From positions 1-64,000 of the forward strand of contig JALSRM010000035.1 of NCBI GenBank assembly GCA_026984775.1: a DNA stretch of 64,000 bases, given 5' to 3'. Source of the DNA: Gammaproteobacteria bacterium. GTDB taxonomy: Bacteria; Pseudomonadota; Gammaproteobacteria; CAJXQU01. The position numbers and the translations under genes were made by a program. The notes beneath the pieces were generated by a model, which did no database searches, was not told the DNA's origin, and saw only the letters and a list, made by a program, of their open reading frames with translations. Shown here piece after piece: positions 36,652 through 47,303 of this stretch (positions are counted from its first letter, which is position 1; every line of letters starts with the position of its first letter).

Positions 36652-37563
36652 CTACTCCTTGCCCTTGCCGAAAGTTTCTTTTGCAATTTCCGAAATGCCC
36701 CCCAATGCGCCGATCACATTCGATGCCTCCAGTGGCATCAGGACAATCTTCTGATTGGGCGCAGAGGCTATTCCCTGCAGGGCCTCCACATATTTGTTGG
36801 CGACAAAATAGTTGATCGCCTGAATGTCTCCCTCGGCGATGGCCTTGGAGACCATGTGGGTTGCTCGCGCCTCGGCCTGGGCCAGTCGTTCCCGTGCTTC
36901 GGCGTCTCGCATGGCCGATTCCTTTCTGCCTTCCGCCTCCTTGATCATGGCCAGCTTTTCACCGTCCGCACGAAGAATTTCGGATTCCCGCTGCCCCTCG
37001 GCTTCCAGAATAGCGGCACGTTTTTCACGCTCGGCCTTCATCTGCCGTGCCATAGCATCGACCAGATCCTGGGGCGGGTTGATGTCCTTGATTTCGATGC
37101 GGGTGACCTTTACACCCCAGGGCTCTGTTGCGGCATCGACCACATGCAGAAGACTGGCATTGATCTCGTCGCGTTTGGAGAGTAATTCATCCAGGTCCAT
37201 GGAACCCATCACCGTGCGGATGTTGGTCATGGTTAGATTGAGAATGGCATGGGAAAGATTATTCACCTCATAGGCAGCTTTGGCCGCATCCAAAACCTGA
37301 AAGAAGACGACACCATCGACCTTGATCATGGCATTGTCCTTGGTAATGACCTCTTGCGACGGTACGTCCAGAACTGTTTCCATCATGTTGAGCTTCGAGC
37401 CAATCCGATCGACAAATGGCATGATGAAATGAAGCCCTGGCCTCAAAGTCCGAATATACTTTCCAAACCTCTCAATAGTATATTCATACCCTTGTGGAAC
37501 CTTGATAACCCCCTTGAAAACAAGAATGATGGCAAAGACGACCAGTGCAATGATGGTTTCCAT
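36652..37563 (-). CDS. qmcA: SPFH/stomatin-like membrane protein
   Basis: Protein of 303 aa with an N-terminal hydrophobic anchor ([17 protein letters not shown]) followed by the SPFH/band-7 core. The core shows [52 protein letters not shown] and [18 protein letters not shown] long Glu/Arg/Ala-rich coiled coil (about 165-240) and a conserved C-terminal [14 protein letters not shown] complete it. This is the QmcA/stomatin group, thought to organise membrane domains and protease access. First gene of the four-gene run. Confidence 0.9.
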   Translation of the reverse strand: METIIALVVFAIILVFKGVIKVPQGYEYTIERFGKYIRTLRPGLHFIMPFVDRIGSKLNMMETVLDVPSQEVITKDNAMIKVDGVVFFQVLDAAKAAYEVNNLSHAILNLTMTNIRTVMGSMDLDELLSKRDEINASLLHVVDAATEPWGVKVTRIEIKDINPPQDLVDAMARQMKAEREKRAAILEAEGQRESEILRADGEKLAMIKEAEGRKESAMRDAEARERLAQAEARATHMVSKAIAEGDIQAINYFVANKYVEALQGIASAPNQKIVLMPLEASNVIGALGGISEIAKETFGKGKE

Positions 37564-37592
37564 TAGTGCTCTCCCGGTTTGAAAGACTTGTT

Positions 37593-37620
37593 ATTATACA
37601 GAAGGTGAACAAACGGTTAA
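37593..37620 (-). promoter_or_regulatory. Promoter for the qmcA-nfeD-qor operon
   Basis: On the minus strand TTAACC (37615-37620), a 16-base spacer and TATAAT (37593-37598), about 30 bases before the qmcA ATG at 37563. The -35 lies inside an imperfect inverted repeat, AAACGGT...ACCGTTT (37611-37644). That repeat could be an operator or a weak terminator for the upstream ankyrin gene. Confidence 0.5.
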
Positions 37621-37658
37621 CCAACCACCGGAAGGTCACCGTTTAGGCGGGCGGTTTC

Positions 37659-40280
37659 TCATCTCAGGTGGGCAACGATCGAGTAGTGTTTTTGCTCTGA
37701 TGCCAGTTCAAAAGCCGTGTTGCCTTCCTTGTTGACCAGGGATTTGTCCGCACCATTCTGTAGCAACATTTTCACGATGGGCTCATACCCATTCCAGGCC
37801 GCCATCATCAGGGGCGTCCAGCCTTCTACATTCTGTTGATTCACCAGAGCACCTTTAAGAAGCAGGATCTGTACAACTGTGGCATGGTTGTTCCATACCG
37901 CATGCATGAGGGGTGTCCAACCGTCCGTGTCTGTAGTATGGGGAGAGGCACCATTTTGCAGCAAAAGACTGACAATTTTACGCTTTCCGTTGTGGGCGGC
38001 GATCGAAAGCGCTGTTTTACCATCTTTGGTTCGTGCTTCCATATTCGCACCATTTTTCAAGAGCAGTCTGAAAAGTTCGTAATGGCCATGTAATGCCGCA
38101 TACATCAATGGTGTCCACCCACGCTTGTTTGCTGTATTGATGTGAGCCTTGCTTCTGATCAAAAGACCTGCGATAGCCGTATGATTATTCCAGACCGCAT
38201 TGATTAGTGCAGTATCCCCAGCATTGTTTTTGAGATTGGGATCAGCACCATGCTTAAGCAGAGTCTTGACGATCTTTATAAATCCCCGATCAGAAGCGAC
38301 CATAAGAGGGGTATTACCGCGCTGATCACGAACATCGGGATATGCTCCCTTCTCCAGCAGGATCTGTACATCATCCACGTTTCCCTCTTTCGACAATTCA
38401 AGGAGACCCGCCTTGATAATATGATCTTTTTGTTCTTCGATTAAACGATCGAGCCTCGCCAGCTGTTGCGGAATATCAGAATCTTCTGGATCGACGATCA
38501 ACGCCTTCTGGAAATAATGCCGGGCACGAGTCAGTCTGTTACTCTCCAGATTGTTATTCGCCCAGGTAAGGAACATGCTCTTTATTTTAAGGATTTCCTC
38601 TCTCGCTTGTTCATTCCCAGGCTCGATTGCAAGGATCTGGTGATAGGTTTCCAGCGCATTGTCGCCGACTGGCTCCGTCAGTTTTAATTCATCAATCTGT
38701 GATTCAGCGATACTGAACAGTTGTTCAACCTCAACCGCAGCATCCTCTGTTTTTTTAACCTGAACAGAATTGAATTGGGCAATCTCCGCTTTTGTCGCTG
38801 TATCGCTTTCAGCCCCGGACTCAATATCGGCAGATTTTTCAATGGTGTAGACCACACCATTGTCTTCATTCAAAGGCTGTTTTGAGATTTTTACCTCTGA
38901 AGCCTCCAATGCAGCCAGTTGTTCCTCCTGATCTGTGAGATAGATCGTAGGTTGGGGTTCCCCACCAGCATCATGGGTATTAGCCGCCGTTTCCGGATCT
39001 TCTTTCGTTGAAACCACTTGTTCGGCCACTTCTTGTTCTGGAAGATGGACAACCTTCCCATCTCCAGTAGAAGCCATCACCTGCGGACGCTCGGCAGTGG
39101 TACCTTTTTTTTGCCATAATGGTTGACCCGTATATTGAAGATAGACAAAACCGATGATTGCCAGAACAACAAGAAGACCTATCGTTTTTCCCCACAAGCT
39201 TTTTCCTGAAGCCTTGGTCTCTAGGGTATTATCCAGTTTCAATCTGGGGCCGGCTGTTCCTGGAACTTCATGATCTTTGAAAGATACTTCCTGATCTTCA
39301 GGGTCAGAAATCCGGGGTAGCGATTCTTCAACGGTATCGACTTTTTCAGGTTTGATATGCTCAACCGTTTCTGGTTCTGGAAGAAATGACGGTTCTGTTT
39401 CTTTACCCTGTTCGTTGACAAACTGTGCAATGGCTTCCGAGATTTGGGATGTCTGAATCTCAACGGTGTCATCAAATCTCTGTTGATGGTAGGCCTTTTC
39501 CACATGAGCCACCGTTATGATGGGTTCCCTTTCTGCAGCCGCGATATCGAGAGTCAAATCACAGAGGATATTGATCGATCGCGCCCGTCCCTGTGTCAGC
39601 TCGTAAACCTTTTGGGCCGCCTCTTCTGTGAAGAGATCAGTATAAGCCGCACCTGCCGCCTGTAAACGGTATCTGATATAGGATGCAGTCTCTTTGGGAG
39701 ACAAGGGCTCAAGGTGACAATGAAGCTCAATACGTCCACGGAAAGCGGCCATGTGGGGATGATTGAGGTTCAGATCAGATTCGCTGCGGGCAATGATGAC
39801 CAGCTGGATATCCCGTTTGGTCCGTTCTCCCAATGCCAACAAGGCAGTGAGATCATCAAAAATACCACTGGCAAGATTTTGTGCCTCGTCAATAATAACG
39901 ACGATAGAGCGGATAGGGCTCACACCATGTTCGAGGAACCTCTCCAAAATTTCTAGTTTGTCATCATCATGGTCCAGTCCATAATTCAGATTGAGTTCTG
40001 AACAGATCAGGCCCAGCATCTCATCGAAGGGCAGAGATAAATAAGGGATGATAACAGGGCGATACCCCGGTTCAGACTCTAGATCATTCACCAACCGTTG
40101 TACACACAGGGTCTTGCCGGTGCCGGTATCACCACTCAACAGGATCAGCCTTTTACCACCGAGCAGTCCATCCAAAAGGCTTTTATAAACCACAAACTGA
40201 CGGCTGTTCTCATGAAAGACATCTGGGTCAGGTGTCAGTTTGAAGGGTTTGTGCTTCAGCTTGAAAAAATCAATATACAT
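37659..40280 (-). CDS. GspA/ExeA-type AAA ATPase fused to TPR and ankyrin repeats
   Basis: Chimeric protein of 873 aa. Residues 1-265 are a GspA/ExeA-like ATPase: FFKLKHKPFKLTPDP start, Walker A GDTGTGKT (50-57), Walker B VVIIDEAQ (127-134), sensor segment LVIIARSESDL, and a C-terminal helical lid. A charged linker leads to a single membrane span (about 366-383). Beyond it lie an acidic linker, a TPR-like region (about 520-612, with DNALETYHQILAIEPGN and ARHYFQKALIVDPED), and about seven ankyrin repeats (622-873), each of GWTPLM-A-A-NGH type. With the ATPase inside, the repeats would face the periplasm, where GspA normally has a peptidoglycan-binding domain. No type II secretion genes are adjacent. 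Function unknown. Confidence 0.85.
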   Translation of the reverse strand: MYIDFFKLKHKPFKLTPDPDVFHENSRQFVVYKSLLDGLLGGKRLILLSGDTGTGKTLCVQRLVNDLESEPGYRPVIIPYLSLPFDEMLGLICSELNLNYGLDHDDDKLEILERFLEHGVSPIRSIVVIIDEAQNLASGIFDDLTALLALGERTKRDIQLVIIARSESDLNLNHPHMAAFRGRIELHCHLEPLSPKETASYIRYRLQAAGAAYTDLFTEEAAQKVYELTQGRARSINILCDLTLDIAAAEREPIITVAHVEKAYHQQRFDDTVEIQTSQISEAIAQFVNEQGKETEPSFLPEPETVEHIKPEKVDTVEESLPRISDPEDQEVSFKDHEVPGTAGPRLKLDNTLETKASGKSLWGKTIGLLVVLAIIGFVYLQYTGQPLWQKKGTTAERPQVMASTGDGKVVHLPEQEVAEQVVSTKEDPETAANTHDAGGEPQPTIYLTDQEEQLAALEASEVKISKQPLNEDNGVVYTIEKSADIESGAESDTATKAEIAQFNSVQVKKTEDAAVEVEQLFSIAESQIDELKLTEPVGDNALETYHQILAIEPGNEQAREEILKIKSMFLTWANNNLESNRLTRARHYFQKALIVDPEDSDIPQQLARLDRLIEEQKDHIIKAGLLELSKEGNVDDVQILLEKGAYPDVRDQRGNTPLMVASDRGFIKIVKTLLKHGADPNLKNNAGDTALINAVWNNHTAIAGLLIRSKAHINTANKRGWTPLMYAALHGHYELFRLLLKNGANMEARTKDGKTALSIAAHNGKRKIVSLLLQNGASPHTTDTDGWTPLMHAVWNNHATVVQILLLKGALVNQQNVEGWTPLMMAAWNGYEPIVKMLLQNGADKSLVNKEGNTAFELASEQKHYSIVAHLR

Positions 40281-40289
40281 GATCGGGTG

Positions 40290-40835
40290 TCAGAGCTGGT
40301 CACCGACCAGCTGCAACTCTCCGACTGAAACCTCAACCCGCCTGTTGATACTCATGGCATGGGGATCGATCTCTCCATCTTCCGTTACCTCCTTGACAAG
40401 AGGCTGTGCCTCACCCATGGCTCGAATGCTCAAGCGACTATCCCGGACACCATTGAGGATTAACTCCCGGCTGACAGCCTCTGCTCTTTTTCTCGACAAG
40501 ACCAGATTTTTCTCTTCATCGCCCAAAGTATCCGAATGTCCAGTGATGATGACCGGTCGAGTAGCAAGATCAGGACGGTTGAGCAGATGTGCAATCTTGC
40601 TGATCTGTTTACGTGCCCGGGTGCTCAGACGGCTACTTCCTTCAGAAAACCGGACAGCTGGTATTTCCTTGATACGCTGTAACGGCCTCTCTACCCACTC
40701 CTGATCCGGTGAATGATCCTGAATGACAGCAGCCACAGACTGTCGATCCGCTTTAGTTGACTGTTGCGCACAAGCAGTGATCAACAGGGATACGAGGATT
40801 AGGAACCCTCTCGAAATGGAATGCAGATTGTTCAA
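40290..40835 (-). CDS. OmpA-family peptidoglycan-binding lipoprotein
   Basis: Protein of 181 aa: short signal with lipobox LLITAC (Cys acylated), linker, then an OmpA C-terminal domain. The domain is recognised by VRFSEGSSRLSTRARKQISKIAHLLN, ITGHSDTLGDEEKNLVLSRKRAEAV and INRRVEVSV, the peptidoglycan-binding pattern. The start is taken as TTG at 40835 because it directly precedes the signal peptide and follows GGGGGG by about eight bases. The frame is open further upstream but has no good ATG. It lies nine bases before the ATPase-ankyrin gene and should tether its complex to the cell wall. Confidence 0.78.
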   Translation of the reverse strand: MNNLHSISRGFLILVSLLITACAQQSTKADRQSVAAVIQDHSPDQEWVERPLQRIKEIPAVRFSEGSSRLSTRARKQISKIAHLLNRPDLATRPVIITGHSDTLGDEEKNLVLSRKRAEAVSRELILNGVRDSRLSIRAMGEAQPLVKEVTEDGEIDPHAMSINRRVEVSVGELQLVGDQL

Positions 40836-40971
40836 TGAGTTACCCCCCCTTCGAGTCAGATTTCTGTCTCCTGAACATGGTTTCAGGATAATCATGACTT
40901 TTTTCTTTCTGCGGGTCTGTAAAAAAACATTAATCTGACATTTTTTTAAAATCCTATCACATTTGGACACA

Positions 40972-41946
40972 TTATGAGCCGGATGGTGTTGCGATCTCCA
41001 TGCCACCTGCATTTTTTCTCAACCAGCCAAGAATACGCTTGAACAATATGAGCTCCTGTCCACGAAAATAGTGATCTGCCCCTTCCACCCGCCACTGGCG
41101 ATAGGCCTGGTTTTCCGACAACTGCATTCGTTCCTTACGTTTTTCAGCCTCTCTGACTACCTCCTGATAGTCGTTCAGTCCAATAATATCGAACAGAGGA
41201 ATCTTGATCTTCTGGATTTCTACAAGAAAGTCCCGTTCAGGCATTTGCTTTTGTTTGACGGGATTTTCCTCTTCAGGTTCTTTTTTTGACGCTTTTTCTT
41301 TCTTTTTCATCTCCACTTTCTCAAGAGCTTTCCCCTTCGTGACAACAGGGTTCAATGCCTCACCCCCCGGTATACTAAGCGCAACAAAAGCCGTCACTGG
41401 AGCATCTTGGTTTCTGGTGATAAATAAAATGGCAGCCGCAGCTCCCCAGCCATGACCTACGAGAATGATATTGCCGATATTTTTCTGTTTCAGAAATCGG
41501 ACACCGGCATCAATACGGGCAATCAGCCGGTCAAACTGTGTGAGATAGGCCTCTTTCTCCATATCCACCCTGACCATGGGGGACTGCAGTGAGAGTGTGT
41601 GCCAGCCTTTTTCGGGGAAAAAACGGCGAAAAGGAGAAATGAGATTGGGCCAGTCGGCATTGGCCCCCACGTCGTGCAATAACAAGACCGCACCTTGGGT
41701 TTCTTTCCAGCGATTCGGCGTATAAATTCCAAGGAAAGTCTGGTTTCCATCCGGGAGCCAGACAGCTTCACCGCCACGGAGATTCCGCTCAATCTGTTTA
41801 CTGATCATTTTTTCCTGATCAGGCTTAACTACCTCTTGAGCTACTGAATTTTCAGCATTCTCCTGCGGCTTTGTCTCTTTTTTCTTTTCTGCGGCTGAGA
41901 CCAGAGTAACCATCAGTAGCAAACCGATAAAAATACAACGTTTCAA
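40972..41946 (-). CDS. DUF3530 exported alpha/beta-hydrolase-like protein
   Basis: About 324 aa. A signal peptide (LKRCIFIGLLLMVTLVSA) is followed by a Lys/Glu-rich stretch and an alpha/beta-hydrolase-like fold: GAVLLLHDVGANADWPN, GWHTLSLQSPM, then ILVGHGWGAAAAI. At the nucleophile elbow the motif is GHGWG, with Gly replacing Ser, so catalysis of the usual kind is unlikely. A Lys/Glu-rich insertion follows at about 200-240. The start is probably TTG at 41946, just after GAAGAGGG; an in-frame start at 42030 exists but would precede the signal peptide by 28 residues. First gene of the ankyrin-ATPase cluster; divergent from rpe. Confidence 0.72.
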   Translation of the reverse strand: MKRCIFIGLLLMVTLVSAAEKKKETKPQENAENSVAQEVVKPDQEKMISKQIERNLRGGEAVWLPDGNQTFLGIYTPNRWKETQGAVLLLHDVGANADWPNLISPFRRFFPEKGWHTLSLQSPMVRVDMEKEAYLTQFDRLIARIDAGVRFLKQKNIGNIILVGHGWGAAAAILFITRNQDAPVTAFVALSIPGGEALNPVVTKGKALEKVEMKKKEKASKKEPEEENPVKQKQMPERDFLVEIQKIKIPLFDIIGLNDYQEVVREAEKRKERMQLSENQAYRQWRVEGADHYFRGQELILFKRILGWLRKNAGGMEIATPSGS

Positions 41947-42039
41947 TGTGACCCTCTTCGACAATTCCAAATCCGAAAAATTGCTGCAATTACCTTGCCG
42001 ATCGGGTAAAGTTCCGGCTTTCATCAGCAAACAGTGATC

Positions 42040-42717
42040 ATGGCAGATTTCGTCATTGCCCCATCAATACTTTCAGCAGATTTTGCCCGTCTTGGTGAAG
42101 AGGTGGATGCGGTACTCGCAGCCGGAGCTGATTTCATCCATTTTGATGTCATGGATAACCATTTTGTACCCAATCTAACCTTCGGTCCCGTGATTTGCCA
42201 AGCATTGAGAAATTATGGGGTGTCTGCCCCCATTGATGTTCATCTGATGGTCAAACCGGTGGATCGCTTAATCGGCGACTTTGCGAAGGCCGGAGCCACC
42301 TACATCACGTTCCATCCGGAAGCCACGGATCATATCGATCGATCTCTGCAGCTCATACGCAACTCAGGTTGCAAGGCCGGCCTGGTTTTCAATCCGGCGA
42401 CACCGCTCACTTGCCTTAAGTACGTCATCGACAAGGTGGATATGGTTCTATTGATGTCGGTCAACCCGGGGTTCGGGGGCCAGCAGTTCATCCCTTCCGC
42501 GCTGCTGAAACTCAAAGAAGCCAGGGCTCTCATCGATGCCAGCGGATATGATATTCGTCTCGAAATTGACGGCGGTGTAAAAGTAGAGAATATTGCAGAG
42601 ATTGCGCGAGCAGGTGCCGACACCTTTGTTGCGGGTTCTGCTATTTTCGGCAGTGATGATTACGAATCCACGATCAGAGAAATGCGCTCCAAACTGCAAA
42701 AAGTACTCAGTTGTTGA
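42040..42717 (+). CDS. rpe: Ribulose-phosphate 3-epimerase
   Basis: TIM-barrel enzyme of 225 aa that interconverts ribulose- and xylulose-5-phosphate in the pentose-phosphate and Calvin cycles. Motifs: [34 protein letters not shown] (metal His/Asp), [32 protein letters not shown] and LEIDGGV. ATG at 42040 is chosen; a GTG two codons earlier is in frame. Heads the gene run rpe-gph-trpEGDC. Confidence 0.95.
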   Translation: MADFVIAPSILSADFARLGEEVDAVLAAGADFIHFDVMDNHFVPNLTFGPVICQALRNYGVSAPIDVHLMVKPVDRLIGDFAKAGATYITFHPEATDHIDRSLQLIRNSGCKAGLVFNPATPLTCLKYVIDKVDMVLLMSVNPGFGGQQFIPSALLKLKEARALIDASGYDIRLEIDGGVKVENIAEIARAGADTFVAGSAIFGSDDYESTIREMRSKLQKVLSC

Positions 42718-42733
42718 AACCAAGGACACTTCC

Positions 42734-43405
42734 ATGATGCAAACCCCTGAACTGGTCTTGTTCGATTTGGATGGCACATTGGTCGATAGTGTGCCGGATC
42801 TTGCGTACAGCATTGACCTCACTCTCAGAGAGCTGGACATGCCACTGCATGGTGAAGAGAAGATCCGAACCTGGGTCGGGCGCGGTGCCGACAAGCTGGT
42901 CAAAGCTGCACTGACCGGGGAGATGGATGGTGAGCCTGATAAGACACTTTTCGAAAAGGCCTTTACCCTGTTTTCCGAGATCTATATTCAGAACACCAGC
43001 AAGCGCAGCCAGCTCTACCCCGGGGCACGTGAAGCAATGGATCATCTGAAAAACCGAGGCTGTAAACTGGGATGTGTGACCAATAAACGTGAACGCTTCA
43101 CCCGGGCTGTGCTCGAATCCTTCGGTCTTCTGGATGATTTTGATATTGTCGTCAGTGGAGACACCCTGTCGCGCAAGAAGCCGGAACCGGATCAATTGTT
43201 GTATGCGGCAGAACAAACAGGTGTGCCAGTGAAAAACTGTCTAATGGTGGGAGATTCGATCAATGATCTCAAGGCTGCAAGATCTGCAGACATGCCCATA
43301 CTCTGTGTCACTTATGGCTATAATCACGGCAGGGATATCGCCAGCGCCAATCCCGACTTTTTGATCGATTCACTGACAGAACTGATCGAGCTGTTCCCCG
43401 CATGA
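42734..43405 (+). CDS. gph: Phosphoglycolate phosphatase
   Basis: HAD-superfamily phosphatase of 223 aa: [18 protein letters not shown] (nucleophile Asp), [26 protein letters not shown] and [19 protein letters not shown]. It removes 2-phosphoglycolate, the toxic oxygenase product of RuBisCO or of DNA repair, consistent with an autotroph. The ATG at 42734 follows AAGGA by eight bases and gives the family length; the longer open frame is spurious. Its stop overlaps trpE's ATG by four bases. Confidence 0.92.
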   Translation: MMQTPELVLFDLDGTLVDSVPDLAYSIDLTLRELDMPLHGEEKIRTWVGRGADKLVKAALTGEMDGEPDKTLFEKAFTLFSEIYIQNTSKRSQLYPGAREAMDHLKNRGCKLGCVTNKRERFTRAVLESFGLLDDFDIVVSGDTLSRKKPEPDQLLYAAEQTGVPVKNCLMVGDSINDLKAARSADMPILCVTYGYNHGRDIASANPDFLIDSLTELIELFPA

Positions 43406-44874
43406 ACCAGGAAGACTTTCAACAATATGCCATACAAGGCTATAACCGGATTCCGTTGATGCGGGAGATTCTGGCGGATCTCGATACACCCTTGTCTGCC
43501 TACATGAAAGTGGCCAAAGGCCCCTATTCCTACCTCTTCGAATCCGTCCACGGTGGAGAACAATGGGGCCGTTATTCGATCATCGGCCTGCCAGCCAAAA
43601 TGGTGGTGAATATCCGTGGCAATCAGATCCAGGTCCTGGGTGACGGTAAGGTAATCAACGAAACCGAAACCCACGATCCGCTTGCCTGGATTGAACAATA
43701 CCGACAGCAGTTCCGGGTACCGGAAGTCGATGGATTACCCCGGTTCACGGGAGGCCTGGTCGGTTACTTTGGTTACGACACCATCCGATATATTGAGCCC
43801 CGACTTGCCGAATGCCCAAATCCCGATCCACTGGGGAATCCCGATATTCTGCTGATGGTCTCGGACGAGGTGCTGGTGTTCGACAACCTCAGCGGTAAAC
43901 TGCTGATTCTCGTCCATGCCGATCCGGCGATTGAAAATGCCTATGAAAAAAGCCTGCAACGGCTCGACGAGCTCGTATCACAACTGGAACGGGGCAGGGT
44001 CCATGAAGCCTCTCCCTCCGAACATAGAGCGATTACCGAGGCCGACTTCATCTCTGGATTCACCCGGGAGGGTTTCGAATCTGCTGTGGAGAAAATCCGT
44101 GAATATATTGTCGATGGTGATGCCATGCAGGTGGTCATCTCGCAACGGCTCTCGATTCCGTATCAAGCACCGCCCATCGACCTGTACCGGGCATTGCGCT
44201 GCCTCAACCCGTCGCCCTATCTCTACTTTCTCGATCTGGAGGACTTTCAGATTGTCGGATCCTCACCCGAAATCCTGGTCCGGGTCGAAGAAGGCGAGGT
44301 CACCGTCAGGCCCATTGCCGGCACACGGCGTCGCGGCAGAACAGTGGAGGATGACCGACGGATGGAGGAGGACCTCCTCAACGACCCGAAAGAGCTGGCC
44401 GAACACTTGATGCTCATCGACCTGGGCCGCAATGACGTCGGGCGAGTGGCTGAGATCGGTTCGGTCAAACTAACGGATAAAATGATCGTGGAACGTTACT
44501 CCCATGTCATGCACATCGTCTCCAATGTGATCGGTAAAGTAGACAAAGGACGCTCAGCACTGGATGTGCTGCGGGCGACCTTCCCGGCCGGCACGGTCAG
44601 TGGTGCCCCCAAGATCCGGGCCATGGAGATCATCGATGAACTGGAGCCAGTGAAACGAGGCATCTATGCCGGTGCAGTGGGCTATCTCTCTTGGCAGGGC
44701 AACATGGACACCGCAATTGCAATTCGGACAGCGGTGATCAAGGATCATACGCTGCACATCCAGGCGGGAGCCGGTATCGTTGCCGATTCAGTCCCTGCAC
44801 TGGAATGGAAGGAAACCATGAACAAGGCACGTGCCATGTTTCGAGCTGTGGCCATGGCGGAAGGTGGTCTGTAA
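43402..44874 (+). CDS. trpE: Anthranilate synthase component I
   Basis: Enzyme of 490 aa making anthranilate from chorismate with TrpG. The N-terminal Trp-binding part is [44 protein letters not shown]. The catalytic half has [83 protein letters not shown] and [18 protein letters not shown]. Overlaps gph (ATGA) and shares its last base with the trpG start, so translation is coupled on both sides. No leader peptide or attenuator is visible. Confidence 0.95.
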   Translation: MNQEDFQQYAIQGYNRIPLMREILADLDTPLSAYMKVAKGPYSYLFESVHGGEQWGRYSIIGLPAKMVVNIRGNQIQVLGDGKVINETETHDPLAWIEQYRQQFRVPEVDGLPRFTGGLVGYFGYDTIRYIEPRLAECPNPDPLGNPDILLMVSDEVLVFDNLSGKLLILVHADPAIENAYEKSLQRLDELVSQLERGRVHEASPSEHRAITEADFISGFTREGFESAVEKIREYIVDGDAMQVVISQRLSIPYQAPPIDLYRALRCLNPSPYLYFLDLEDFQIVGSSPEILVRVEEGEVTVRPIAGTRRRGRTVEDDRRMEEDLLNDPKELAEHLMLIDLGRNDVGRVAEIGSVKLTDKMIVERYSHVMHIVSNVIGKVDKGRSALDVLRATFPAGTVSGAPKIRAMEIIDELEPVKRGIYAGAVGYLSWQGNMDTAIAIRTAVIKDHTLHIQAGAGIVADSVPALEWKETMNKARAMFRAVAMAEGGL

Positions 44875-45452
44875 TGCTTTTGATGATCGACAATTACGAT
44901 TCGTTTACCTATAACATCGTCCAGTACCTTGGTGAGCTTGGGGCAGACGTGCATGTCTATCGGAATGATCAGATTACGATTGGAGAAATCGAGGATCTGG
45001 CACCGGAACGGATCGTCATCTCACCTGGCCCTTGTACCCCCAATGAAGCAGGAATATCGATCGAGACCATCAAGCACTTCAAAGGCAGGCTGCCCATTCT
45101 CGGCGTCTGCCTCGGCCACCAGAGTATCGGTCAGGCCTTCGGTGGTGATGTGATCCATGCACGCGAGATCATGCATGGCAAGACCTCGCCCATTCATCAT
45201 GCTGATAGGGATATTTTCAAGGGCCTGGACAATCCTTTTACCGCCACACGCTACCACTCACTGGTGGTGAGCCGGGAAACGCTGCCTGACTGTCTGGAGA
45301 TCACTGCCTGGACGGAAACACCAGACGGTAAACTGGACGAAATCATGGGCCTGCGACACAAGGAATACCCCATCTCCGGAGTACAGTTCCACCCTGAGTC
45401 CATACTTACCCAGCATGGACATGACATGCTAAAAAACTTTCTGGAAATGTAG
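44874..45452 (+). CDS. trpG: Anthranilate synthase component II (glutamine amidotransferase)
   Basis: Class I glutaminase of 192 aa that feeds ammonia to TrpE, possibly shared with aminodeoxychorismate synthase. It shows [35 protein letters not shown], the active Cys in [15 protein letters not shown], and the His/Glu pair in [11 protein letters not shown]. The ATG at 44874 overlaps the trpE stop by one base (TAATG). Confidence 0.95.
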   Translation: MLLMIDNYDSFTYNIVQYLGELGADVHVYRNDQITIGEIEDLAPERIVISPGPCTPNEAGISIETIKHFKGRLPILGVCLGHQSIGQAFGGDVIHAREIMHGKTSPIHHADRDIFKGLDNPFTATRYHSLVVSRETLPDCLEITAWTETPDGKLDEIMGLRHKEYPISGVQFHPESILTQHGHDMLKNFLEM

Positions 45453-45456
45453 ACCT

Positions 45457-46485
45457 ATGACTGACATGGATCTGCCCGCTGCGATCGATGCAGTAATCAA
45501 AAAACAGGACCTCGATCCAAGCTTTATGCGTTCCGTGATGCATCGCATCATGCGTGGCGAGGCTACCGACGCACAGATCGGTGGCTTCCTCGTGGGCTTA
45601 CGCATGAAAGGTGAAACCGTCGAAGAGATCACCGCCGCCGCGGAAGTGATGCGTGAGCTCGCCACCGGTGTGGAATTGCCCGATCTGCCACACACGGTGG
45701 ATATCGTGGGTACCGGCGGTGACGCCTCCAGCAGTTTCAATATCTCCACCACCAGTATGTTCGTTGCCGCGGCAGCGGGCTGCCATGTGGCCAAACACGG
45801 CAACCGTGCCGTCTCCAGTCGATCCGGAAGTGCTGATGTACTCGAAGCGGCTGGGATTCGACTCGATCTGACGGCCGAACAGGTGTGCCAGTGTGTCACC
45901 GAAATTGGTGTGGGTTTTATGTTCGCGCCCATGCACCATACAGCCATGAAACACGCCATCGGCCCAAGGAAAGAGCTGGCAGTGCGCACGATGTTCAACC
46001 TGCTGGGACCACTGACCAACCCGGCCTCGGCACCCAATCAGTTGCTGGGCGTGTTCAGTGACGAATGGGTCATGCCTCTGGCGAAAGTCCTCAAGGAACT
46101 GGGCAGTCGGCATGCCATGGTCGTGCATTCCGCCGATGGAATGGATGAAATCAGCATTTGTGCCCCAACCCGCGTTGCCGAACTGAAAGAGGGTGAAATC
46201 ACGGAATACACCATCGAACCGGAACAATTCGGAATGCGACGTGCGGAAAGCACTGCCATTTCGGTCCCTGATGTGACCTCCAGTCTGGCGATGATGCAAT
46301 CCGTTCTCGCCAATGAGCCTGGGGCCCCTCTCGATATCGTCCTGCTCAACGCCGGGGCCGCGATCTATACCGCGGGTGTGGTCGATGACCTGCGTTTCGG
46401 AATCGAACGCGCCCGGCAAATCATTGCCAGCGGTGGTGCGGAAAAAAAACTTGCCCACCTTGTCGAACTCACCAACGCTTTCTGA
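45457..46485 (+). CDS. trpD: Anthranilate phosphoribosyltransferase
   Basis: Second step of tryptophan synthesis, joining anthranilate to PRPP; 342 aa. Diagnostic segments: [88 protein letters not shown]. The start is four bases after the trpG stop. trpC follows after two bases. Confidence 0.95.
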   Translation: MTDMDLPAAIDAVIKKQDLDPSFMRSVMHRIMRGEATDAQIGGFLVGLRMKGETVEEITAAAEVMRELATGVELPDLPHTVDIVGTGGDASSSFNISTTSMFVAAAAGCHVAKHGNRAVSSRSGSADVLEAAGIRLDLTAEQVCQCVTEIGVGFMFAPMHHTAMKHAIGPRKELAVRTMFNLLGPLTNPASAPNQLLGVFSDEWVMPLAKVLKELGSRHAMVVHSADGMDEISICAPTRVAELKEGEITEYTIEPEQFGMRRAESTAISVPDVTSSLAMMQSVLANEPGAPLDIVLLNAGAAIYTAGVVDDLRFGIERARQIIASGGAEKKLAHLVELTNAF

Positions 46486-46487
46486 AA

Positions 46488-47303
46488 ATGAACTCAACAC
46501 CCGACATCCTCAAACAGATCATCCAGGATAAGGTCAAGGAAATCGCCACCAGGAAAACCCGTGTTCCCCTGGAAGAAGTGCGTGCAAAAGCGGCCGACAG
46601 TTCACCTGTTCGCGGCTTCACCCGTGCCATTAAAAACCGTATCGCAGAAGGTAAACTGGCAGTGATTGCCGAGATCAAGAAGGCCTCGCCCAGCAAGGGC
46701 GTTATTCGGGAAAACTTCGATCCGGAATCGATCGCCGTGTCCTATGAACAGGCTGGTGCAACCTGCCTTTCTGTTCTCACGGATGAATACTATTTCCAGG
46801 GTGCCGATCATTATCTTACAGCGGCAAGGACCGCCTGTAACCTACCTGTCCTGCGCAAGGATTTTATCATCGATCCCTACCAGGTTTATGAAGCCAGGGC
46901 TATCGGCGCCGACTGCATTTTGTTAATCGTTGCCTGCCTTGAGGACCTGCAAATGCGGGATCTGGCTGCATTGACCCAGGAACTGGAGATGGATGTCTTG
47001 GTGGAAGTCCATGATCGGGAAGAACTGGAGCGGGCCATGATGTTGAGAACCCCTTTGATCGGCATCAACAACCGGAATCTGCACACCTTTGAAACCCGCC
47101 TGCAGACCACACTGGATCTATTGCCGGACATTTTCCACGATCGCATCATTGTCACGGAAAGCGGTATCCACACTCCCGAGGATGTGGCCATGATGCGACG
47201 CCACGAAGTCTTTACCTTCCTGGTGGGGGAAGCGTTCATGGCGGCAGAGGATCCAGGAGCCAAATTGGCTGAACTGTTTACAACCCGAGGAGAAAGAAAA
47301 TGA
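46488..47303 (+). CDS. trpC: Indole-3-glycerol phosphate synthase
   Basis: TIM-barrel synthase of 271 aa, not fused to trpF. Motifs: [98 protein letters not shown]. Overlaps the following exported beta-propeller gene by four bases (ATGA). trpF, trpB and trpA are not in the window. Confidence 0.95.
   Translation: MNSTPDILKQIIQDKVKEIATRKTRVPLEEVRAKAADSSPVRGFTRAIKNRIAEGKLAVIAEIKKASPSKGVIRENFDPESIAVSYEQAGATCLSVLTDEYYFQGADHYLTAARTACNLPVLRKDFIIDPYQVYEARAIGADCILLIVACLEDLQMRDLAALTQELEMDVLVEVHDREELERAMMLRTPLIGINNRNLHTFETRLQTTLDLLPDIFHDRIIVTESGIHTPEDVAMMRRHEVFTFLVGEAFMAAEDPGAKLAELFTTRGERK

Noticed and set aside
37611-37644. Imperfect AAACGGT/ACCGTTT inverted repeat as a terminator for the ankyrin gene.
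   Set aside because: Bulged stem, weak T run, and it contains the qmcA -35 element, so it is mentioned only with that promoter.
45598-46500. 300-codon antisense frame over trpD.
   Set aside because: Composition is that of a reversed coding strand; trpD motifs occupy the plus strand.
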